Notes under the pieces: model-generated
Database searches by the model: none
Seen by the model: only the letters and a program-made list of their open reading frames with translations
What the model was told of the DNA's origin: nothing
Source: Pieris napi
Lineage: Eukaryota > Arthropoda > Insecta > Lepidoptera > Pieridae
NCBI RefSeq assembly: GCF_905475465.1
Contig: NC_062250.1
Coordinates: forward strand, 7,090,501-7,154,500
DNA length: 64,000 nucleotides
Direction: 5' to 3'
Translations under genes and position numbers: made by a program
Shown: positions 56,776 to 64,000 of the stretch, one piece after another
How positions within the stretch are numbered: the stretch's first letter is position 1
How the letters are laid out: each line of letters opens with the position of its first letter

Positions 56776-57587
56776 CCACATATTAAACTGATACAAGGTT
56801 GATACAAGACAGAGCTCTAACAGTATGGACATGCTATGCGGTCGAAATACAAAAAATAAACGTCTAGTTACAGTACATCGATAATAAACATTGCAGAATC
56901 CTGAACTTTACAATAACTACTTCACACTAATGTATTTTAAAGGAAAATATGTAATAAAATAAAGCAAAAAACTAAAGCAGGAACACAGTTGGGAAATGTT
57001 ATCGATTACAAGGTGTTACTATTTTAGCCGTAATTGAGTCGTCGGGTGCAATTCATTCGTCTCCGATTCATCCTCGTGTACCCTAAGTTGTAAGTTTGTC
57101 AAAAAACAACAGTCAAACTCCTTATAATATAATAATTACTGCTAAAATACACATCACATCGCAAAATGCGTTCGCAGGAATAAAATATATCGAATAACAT
57201 GTATTAAAAAAAACAGACAGTCGACGGGTCCGCGACCCGACGCACGGCCGCAAACAGGCAACCGCGGCCGCGCGCCCTCACAAAAAATAAGTATATATTA
57301 AATATATACGGCTAATACGACGAAAACGTAAGCATAACGGGAAACTTACATTCGAAACATTTCATAACGTCCTACTTTAAGATTTTTACGGAATCGTCGC
57401 GACACAAATCGAAAACGTGAAAATCAAATAAAAAACACGATACATAGAAAAAGTGGATCGGCCCTGCGTGCGTTTAGAGTCGGCGGCCGGCGCCCGCGGG
57501 GGCTCCCCTGCGCAGCTTGTTGTGTCTCCGGGACAGGGGCCCGCGGCGCGCGGCGGGGCGTGGGCCGGGCGGCGCCGGGCGCGGGCG

Positions 57588-57715
57588 CTAGCTGCTGCCG
57601 CTCACCGAATCGCCCGACACGCCCGACCCGCCCGACCCGCCCGCTCCCCACGCGCACACCCGACGCTTGCTTTCCCCCCCATTGTTCTGATGTCCCCCAT
57701 CCAGTTTACGTTTAC
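57588..57715 (-). CDS. Syp: Syp terminal coding exon
   Basis: 128 nt, phase 1 in. It encodes GKRKLDGGHQNNGGESKRR, then VCAWGAGGSGGSGVSGDSV, then SGSSS and TAG (57590-57588). GKRK...SKRR matches the family's nuclear-localisation block. Overlapping GC-rich frames on both strands are shadows. Confidence 0.92.
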
Positions 57716-60700
57716 CTGCACAGGGACCAACACTGAGTTAATAAATTCCCAGTATCTTCTCAAATGTAATGGATAAGTAAAAAAGTAATCTTCAGAAGCA
57801 TTCTTAAGGATTTAGGTAAAGATTTATGGAGGATAAGCTACATGGTGTGTAATTTAGAATACATCTTCAACGATACTAAATGTGTTCTATATGAAGATTA
57901 TATTCAATGGATCTAATGTTGGTTTAGGAAAGGGTGAGGAAGGAAAGGAAGGGTAGTTACCAATAAAAAACAAAGTCCAGATTACACGCAAACCATCAGA
58001 CACGCTGCAATATAAAAACATTAGAACCTTCTTTTTCATTTCTAAAGGTAAAAGATATGTGACGCTTTAAGAATAAAAAGAATAGGCATATTAGTAAAAG
58101 TATACTCATAAGATTAATCTAGTTAGAATAATTTTAATTAAAGTTAAAAGTCATGAGTAGGTACAAAATGTTATACTAATTTATTACTTTTTTGTTATTT
58201 TGAACCCTTCCCTACATAAAGGTTTATATAAAATTTTAGTAAATCAAAGATGGGACCAAGTTAATCATGTCATGAATAACGCAAAAGTAGTTATGAGTAA
58301 CCCAGATTTAAATGCTTTATTGTTTAATACGATTTACTGTACCTGGTTCGAGTTACAGTAATGATTACACCACAATAACTAAGATTACCAGAATAAGTAA
58401 CGAAGAAATTAATTATAAACCAGTTACTATACTTCTTTTTAAGCATTTGTCTATTGCAAACTGAAGAATGGACCATAACGCTGATGACAATTAAAACTTA
58501 AGTAGAAAAATATTTTTTAAGAATTATATCAGTTTATAGTTCTGTAAAAACAACACATTGATTACAAAAAAGATAAGGATACAAGTGCGCGTATGTTCAA
58601 AATGTGTGTAAGAGAACTTTGGGACGTCATTACTCGTAGGTTAGAAGTAGTGTAGAGGCCGATTTACATTATCTTAGTGTTTAGGAGAGTGGTTTAGGAT
58701 AGTACGTTAGTTGAAACATGTAAACGCTATTAGCTTTAGTAAACGCTACGCTAAAGAACTTGCCTTTCAAGTTGTACTAAAGCACTCTCCTAAACACTAG
58801 ATAATGTAAATCGGCCTTAAGAGCGATTATGTGGCTTCACTTACCTGGTAAACTTGGCTTGGCGCGCTGGTTGCCACGCATGGCGCTGGGCGTGCGGCGG
58901 CCACGAGCGGCGCGACGCGCACCACCACGGGCCCCAGCCGCGGCCCCGCGCCGCGCCCAACGCGCGCCCGTCCCACATGACCCAGCCCCCTGTATACGGA
59001 CACATAGTCACTTCCGCGCCCAAAATCGCCCCGACTCACGGTAAACACGCGCAACTTTAACCCGAATGCACCGACACGTGTTCAACCCTCATTAGCTTTC
59101 CGTGTGTTAAAGAACCCGAAAGCTTAAGTAACAATTTTTTGTATTATTATAGACCTGAGGTACAATATAATAATTTTTAACAAAACGCGACAAAATAATT
59201 TCATTGTAGGTACGCTACGGGACAGTTTGGTATAAAATTATTTTGTTATTTTTGGAGTTCGACGGTGTGTTCTAAAGTGCCAGTAAATTTATTATTATGT
59301 AGTTTTCTTTAGATTGATTTAGTAAATATTTTTTACTTTCCTACTTTATAATACAAAATATATATTCGAATCTTCATTTAAATACTTATCAGAATTTTTT
59401 TATATAATAACATATGTATAATTTTAGCTAGTCTATTGATAATATTATCAAGAAAACGTGTCAATATTTAACAGTTTATTATCGTGTCTAGTGATAGGGG
59501 CGTTGCGCAAGTTACGAAGATAACAAACGTGAGTAGGGCGTGGACGTTGAGCGACAAGCTAACATCCTCAGTTACCATAAATAACAACTAACTACTTTTA
59601 CATAGTAACATAAATATTGCTACCGCGGTAACTGTGAATGTGTAAACTAAAATATACGCCATGCAGCGTAATTTCTAGAATAGAGAATCCTATATCTAAG
59701 TATGCCGCTATATAAGAAGACTTTTCACTAACTACATTGTATCGCAACATTCCTAACTCAAAAGAAAATGAGCATTACTCGTCATGCATTCAAACTTGAG
59801 CAAAAGACAAATCAGGTACAAGCTCTACCACTAACTACCCGTGTGAATAAACAACTCAAAACCTGTTCTGTTGCTGTTCGATTGAACAAAGCCCAAACAA
59901 TGGGTTAGGACAGGTTTTTGGCAGAGAGAGAATCCGGACAGCATCAAAACAGCCGAGAGAGTTTAATCAAACATCGATATGAGTCACATGGTACCTGAAT
60001 GTCTCCGGCTATATCGTAGTAAAGCGTGTTGTGGCCGATAGCATCGTCGTCCTGAGGTTACCAAGCGTGTCATTATCTTCGATAAATTCGTCTACTCGAG
60101 CATTTCGATCTCGACATTCAGGGGATGCGGGGGGCCAAGCTCCGAGCGTGTTAACGGGTTAGTAACAAAGCGGGGCGAAGCGCTAATGGGGGATAAAGCG
60201 CTGGATGATGTTAAGCGGGGCGAAATAACTGTAACTGTCGGCTCGAGACGGGCGAAACGCTAACGCATTGCCAAAACCAGTAAAGTAAGATTGTCGGCAC
60301 AATTATAGTAATACATCATTTATATCGAGGTGCGTTTCCCCAGTAACTAGAGCTTCTAACGGCTATAACTTTTTCTATGGGTATATCTAAACGAATAACT
60401 AAGGTATAACGCAACCCGGATATAATAATGCGTAAGCGTTAGTCGGAGTGGCCTCAGCCGTGCAGACCTGATGGTGCGATCGGCCGTTGCCACTCCGGCA
60501 AACTACTTGCCCGGTTTATATTACGATCGCGTTGGACTTTGCTTGACGTTAAATCGAAACGCACCCATCCAGAGCGGTTAGACGAAGGTAACTAATCGTG
60601 TAACCGCGCGAAAGGATGTGCTCAAATCGCCACGAGAGTCCAGTGAGCGTGAGGCGGTCCACCGTCGCCATCGATCACCACCGTCAGGCCTACACACTAC

Positions 60701-63700
60701 CGTCTTTACCGAGTCACTGACTCCATTCTAGGATGGGTTCAACAAAAAAAAAAAACAAAAGTGAAGATGAAAAAAAAAATTTTGCAAATCAAAACCGAAA
60801 CGGATGAGTACAGCGTCTAGTGACTAGTATAATATTAGTTAGTGTGTGTGGGACCCACCGGTTGCGCTCTGTTGGGAGGCTGGCGAACGGCGGACGGTTG
60901 CGGTGGCCCCGCGTAATCAAAATAGAACTCATCGTACCGGTAAAATGGCTCATTGTAGCCACCTCGGTAATCCCCGTACCCGTAATAGTCGTAATCATAA
61001 TCTATAAACACACAACACAAGGCCTTTTAGAGGCTAAGCTAAACTAACGCTAACTTACAAGCTACGGCGGCAGCGCCGCTCGCTCGGTACATACGACTCT
61101 CCGGCTCCATAGCGACACACCTTTACGCTTCAAGCGTATTGGACACACGAAAAAAACATGCATCGTCAATCTATTTAGTTATTGTGACGAAAAATTAATG
61201 GAGATTGTATCCATGTTTGTCGAAGCCACCACCAATACCTAGACTGAAAGCGATGTAAACATAATGATCGATTAGATTCATTGACATCAGCCTGGGTGAA
61301 CAATGAGCATGCGTTGTTAAAATGTTATTACATTGGACAATATGGCGCCCTTCCCTGATTTAACCTCATTTACTAAACTCCGAAACCATGCAAGAACCTA
61401 ATCCTAGCTTCTTATTACTAGCCTATTTAGCGACGTTGTTAATTTTGACTATATAGCCTAGTGCGAGTTTAATAACAATACAAATACTCAAGGCTATACC
61501 GTCAAAACAGATTTGTTAGTAGGGGATAAGTAGCAGCCTGCATGAGTGCGCGTAACCACACTGTGAACGTATTGTTACTGTGTGTGAAGGATTTTGCCTC
61601 CTTTCACCAGAGTGCTTGAATTGTGCTTAGTAAAGAGTAGGTTGATATTTTGTTAGATGTAATAAAATTAAAAAAAAAACTGTACATATAAAATATCGTC
61701 TAATATTTCTTCAAGAGTTTCTTCATTATTAGGTACCTAGTCCTGTTGTATATCTAGAATATAATGTGCAATTGATTTAGTTTTTTTATCCTTATTGCAA
61801 TAATGGTATGCAAGAATATTCGAATTCAAAACAACTTTCGAAACGAGTTTGAAGGTAATTAAAATATTCTTCAATGAAATGGGTCACAGCTGCTCGCTGA
61901 TTCGCGTCGTTATTGACTATTTCACACCTGTCAGGTGTTTCCTGTACATGTTATTCCCACCAGCTGTTTTCGCGTCGTGAATTTGGTAAAAACAACAACA
62001 CTAATAAAATTAACTGTAAATATAAAAAACATCAACCTACTCTCCAATTGTAGGACAGCACTTTTTCTAGATTTAAAATAGAAAGAGCTCTGTCCTGTAC
62101 GTGTATTTGTATAGTTTATTGACGCCTTCTAAATCCAATAAAAATTATTCAAGTTCTTAATGTCGGTCGTTATGTATTCTGTAATAAAGTATACTACGGC
62201 AATGCACTCTGTAGTAAAGAAAGTGTCAAGACTATAACATGTATTTGCCAACCTTATGGTGATAGAAATAAGGTCGAGTTAAATGCAGCGCCCCGCCCGT
62301 AACTGGGATTGCATAATGCATTGGTGATGACTTTCTATTGGTCGTATCTTTTTTTAGGTTTAAATAAGAGAGTGGGAGTTATGTATCTAATATGATGCGT
62401 TGATTGGTGTTTTTGTATGGTAGCCATTATGCATGACTTAACGTTGTTAATAGATAAACCCATGAATTCTTTACTATTATATAATGTAAGATAGAACGGG
62501 TTTGATATATATGAATAAGACATTTTTAGTGTTTTTTTTTTTTAATATTATACTAAGTGTGTATTTTAATTTACTGGAAAATACGTAGACAGCTGATTGT
62601 AAATAGAAAAACGCGTAGTGACTAACTTATATAGATAAACTTGTATTGTACTTTTAAAAAATTACTGAAATAAAGTTTAATATAGGCATTATTGTTAACG
62701 CATATAGGGCCTAAAGTTTGATTTGGTTTAATTTGCTTTTATTCTTCCGGTTAGTTTTGAAGCCAAAAGTGCAGACGTTATTTGAAAAATAAGGCCGTGT
62801 CATTTAACTCGGCCTTCACGCGTGTGTGTGAGTGTGTGTGTGTATTTGTGTGCATGTGCGTGTGCATGTATCCACTAACCGTAGTCCCCGCGGGCCTGGG
62901 GCGGGCGCGGCGTGGGCTGCGGCGTGCGTCCACGCAGCGCGCCGTGCACGGGTGAGCAGCTGCACCAATCAAATCTGACATTATACAGCGACACGTTACA
63001 CAACGCTACTCTATACAGAGTGCGTGTCGCCGATCGTTTATTATTAATCATTTTATGGATTACATATATTTACAATTGTTGTGTAGGCAAAAAAACTATA
63101 TATATTATAAGGTTACTAAATACTTTATAAGTCGATTGCAATGCTATCAATTACATCAGATCAAATCAAATCTTAATAACCATACACAACAAAACATTTA
63201 GAACATAATTTTTCTTTTTCTCTTTGATAATAATAAAATATTATTTTTCATTTATATCTCTTACACGTTCCAGAGGTCATTTTGATGGGATTTCTGTGTA
63301 CCTACATACATAGACACAACGGATAAATAACTAGATAATTTTGCAAATGATATAAAAAAATTAAAATAGAGGAAAACCCAAGCAATACCATCTACAATCC
63401 TAATCGAGTTTTTATTTATTAACACCGGCGACACACAACTTAAAATAAGAACAAAGTTTACTTCAAAAAAAATCATATAAAGCATAAGTATATTTTTTTC
63501 AAAGTCCGGGCCGAAGGACCAAAACATTAAAATTATTTTAAATCGATATAACAATTGATAACTACATTAAATGAAGTAATGTAAATGTAATGTTAACTTA
63601 ATGCTAGTTTAATGTCTACTTATAATAAACGGTACCGACCCGCCACGTCCGTATATCATCTGAGTCATGCGACGTTCTCGAGCACGGAGTATTTCTTCTT

Positions 63701-64000
63701 TCTTCTTCTTGTCCGAAGGTGGCTTCGCTAGGGATACTTCCAGTCTGGCTCCACCGAGTTCTTTGCCGTCTAGCTCTTGCATTGCCTGTAATATGATAAA
63801 TATTAAACATAGAAAAGATAAATTTGTGATAATACAGGAAAATAAATAAATGACATTTGACACGAGAATGGCTCGCTACAACGTAATTGAAATAATGTTG
63901 TGTATGTAAACGAGATATTCAATTCACCTTTACAGCACAGTCTCGATTCTCGAAGTGAACAAATGCGTAGTCCTTAATCTTCTTAACTCGTTCAACGGTA
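57588..64000 (-). CDS. Syp: hnRNP R/Q (Syncrip), C-terminal part; 5' end outside the window
   Basis: The minus-strand coding join is 64000-63928 (partial), 63785-63640, 62959-62880, 61001-60859, 58989-58845 and 57715-57588. All phases match, giving 237 residues here. It is an RNA-binding protein of the hnRNP R/Q family, acting in mRNA transport, splicing and translation (at neuromuscular synapses in flies). Visible in order are the end of RRM3 with RNP1-like KDYAFVHF; AMQELDGKELGG; SLAKPPSDKKKKEEILRARE; a Tyr/Gly/Asp block DYDYDYYGYGDYRGGY; an Arg/Gly block GARGGARRAARGRR; then GKRKLDGGHQNN and SKRRVCAWGAGG, ending in a Gly/Ser tail. The family's KRK/KRR bipartite nuclear signal is retained. 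The Arg/Gly region is short compared with my memory of fly Syp. Confidence 0.93.
57716..58844 (-). other. Last Syp intron
   Basis: 1.13 kb; besides the MITE at 58656-58817 nothing is recognised. Confidence 0.7.
58656..58817. mobile_element. 162-bp MITE, second copy, beside a Syp splice site
   Basis: Nearly identical to 47512-47674, with the same 40-bp arms. Flanks are TAG on the left and TAA on the right, one base from a perfect target duplication. It lies in the last Syp intron, its near edge 27 bp from the end of the Arg/Gly exon. Confidence 0.9.
58845..58989 (-). CDS. Syp: Syp exon: Arg/Gly-rich block
   Basis: 145 nt, phase 0 in and 1 out. It encodes GAGSCGTGARWARRGAAAGA, then RGGARRAARGRRTPS, then AMRGNQRAKPSLP. 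The other minus frames here are open by GC bias, but only this one keeps phase with both neighbours and gives the RGG-like composition. Acceptor CCGTATACAG, donor CCAG-GTAAGT. Confidence 0.9.
58990..60858 (-). other. Syp intron; its 5' part may serve as an alternative 3' end
   Basis: The 5' part (about 59990-60720 on the plus strand) is much richer in GC than other introns here. The frame of the preceding exon reads into it for seven codons before a stop. A minus-strand AATAAA lies at 59475-59480. I found no repeat family in it. Confidence 0.5.
60859..61001 (-). CDS. Syp: Syp exon: Tyr/Gly/Asp-rich block
   Basis: 143 nt, phase 1 in and 0 out. It encodes DYDYDYYGYGDYRGGYNEPF, then YRYDEFYFDYAGPPQPSAVR, then QPPNRAQP. 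Donor CCG-GTGGGT. Without splicing the frame adds VGPTHTN and stops at 60835. Confidence 0.92.
61002..62879 (-). other. Syp intron, no other gene
   Basis: 1.9 kb, AT-rich apart from the CA-rich repeat at its 5' end and a GC-rich stretch at 61061-61110. No repeat family or extra exon was recognised. Confidence 0.6.
62817..62868 (-). repeat. CA-rich microsatellite beside a Syp 5' splice site
   Basis: On the transcript strand an imperfect CA repeat (ACACACACACTCACACACAC) begins about 12 nt past the donor of the 80-nt exon. Such repeats can bind hnRNP L-type regulators in other animals; here that is only inference. Confidence 0.75.
62880..62959 (-). CDS. Syp: Syp exon: Pro/Arg-rich linker
   Basis: 80 nt, phase 2 in and 1 out. 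It encodes CSPVHGALRGRTPQPTPRPP, then QARGDY. It is needed to reconcile the phases of the exons on either side. The acceptor is GGTGCAG and the donor TACG-GTTAGT. Confidence 0.88.
62960..63639 (-). other. Syp intron, no gene
   Basis: AT-rich 680-bp intron. The 97-codon minus frame at 63261-63554 is Ile/Phe/Leu/Val-rich chance sequence. Nothing recognised. Confidence 0.7.
63640..63785 (-). CDS. Syp: Syp exon: RRM3 end and Lys/Arg linker
   Basis: 146 nt, phase 0 in and 2 out. It encodes AMQELDGKELGGARLEVSLA, then KPPSDKKKKEEILRARERRM, then TQMIYGRGG. Donor GGCGG-GTCGGT. The 142-bp intron before it holds nothing else. Confidence 0.93.
63928..64000 (-). CDS. Syp: Syp exon (partial): end of RRM3
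   Basis: Runs off the window edge. It encodes TVERVKKIKDYAFVHFENRD, then CAVK. The RNP1 octamer-like KDYAFVHF is intact. Donor AAG-GTGAAT, phase 0. Confidence 0.92.

Noticed and set aside
57453..57776. 107-codon plus-strand frame
   Set aside because: GC-rich shadow of the Syp terminal exon and UTR, with no splice or initiation context.
58829..59060. Several overlapping plus- and minus-strand frames
   Set aside because: Shadows of the Syp Arg/Gly exon; only the phase-compatible minus frame is kept.

Overview
The window looks like nuclear DNA of a moth or butterfly. It is AT-rich, with small exons, long introns, strict GT-AG splice signals and no operon-like packing. It carries tRNA-derived SINEs, LINE 3' tails, short Helitrons, a mariner and several short inverted-repeat elements of kinds common in Lepidoptera. 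Assignment to the order is an inference from this repeat content. I did not identify the species.

Two real protein genes lie tail to tail. On the plus strand (4831-55292) I could assemble a complete 15-exon gene. All splice phases agree and the coding length is 2493 nt (830 residues plus stop). The product has a signal peptide, five CUB domains, a six-cysteine LDLa-like module, one transmembrane segment, a basic/proline-rich tail and a C-terminal TDTV resembling a class I PDZ ligand. This is the layout described for nematode LEV-10, which clusters acetylcholine receptors, and it is related to the CUB/LDLa auxiliary subunits SOL-1 and NETO. A synaptic receptor-organising role is inferred from architecture only. 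Exon 1 is separated from exon 2 by a 38.7 kb intron.

On the minus strand (64000 down to 57588) lies the 3' part of an hnRNP R/Q (Syncrip, Drosophila Syp) gene. It covers the end of the third RRM, a lysine/arginine-rich linker, a Tyr/Gly/Asp-rich segment, an Arg/Gly-rich segment and a C-terminal GKRK...SKRR tail. Its 5' part is outside the window.

Layout: 1-1377, nothing recognised; 1378-2892, a 152-bp-period satellite; 3103-3158, an exon-like island that may be a 5' exon; 4823-4918, exon 1; 4919-43574, intron 1 with SINEs, a small exon-like ORF with a membrane segment (to 20071), RTE-type LINE debris, Helitrons, a dead mariner (35148-36384) and an internally deleted PIF/Harbinger element (37484-38343). 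Next, 43575-55292 holds exons 2-15, whose introns contain further SINEs, a LINE tail with a nested MITE, and a Helitron inserted in a tandem duplication. From 55454 to 56205 is a 752-bp inverted-repeat element between the converging genes, and 56439-64000 holds the Syp 3' UTR, exons and introns.

I found no bacterial-type system, CRISPR array, rRNA or intact tRNA. The most noteworthy points are the complete LEV-10-like gene model with a degenerate LDLa, its possible alternative C-terminal ends, the membrane-segment ORF inside intron 1, and several nested transposon insertions that fix target sites and relative ages.
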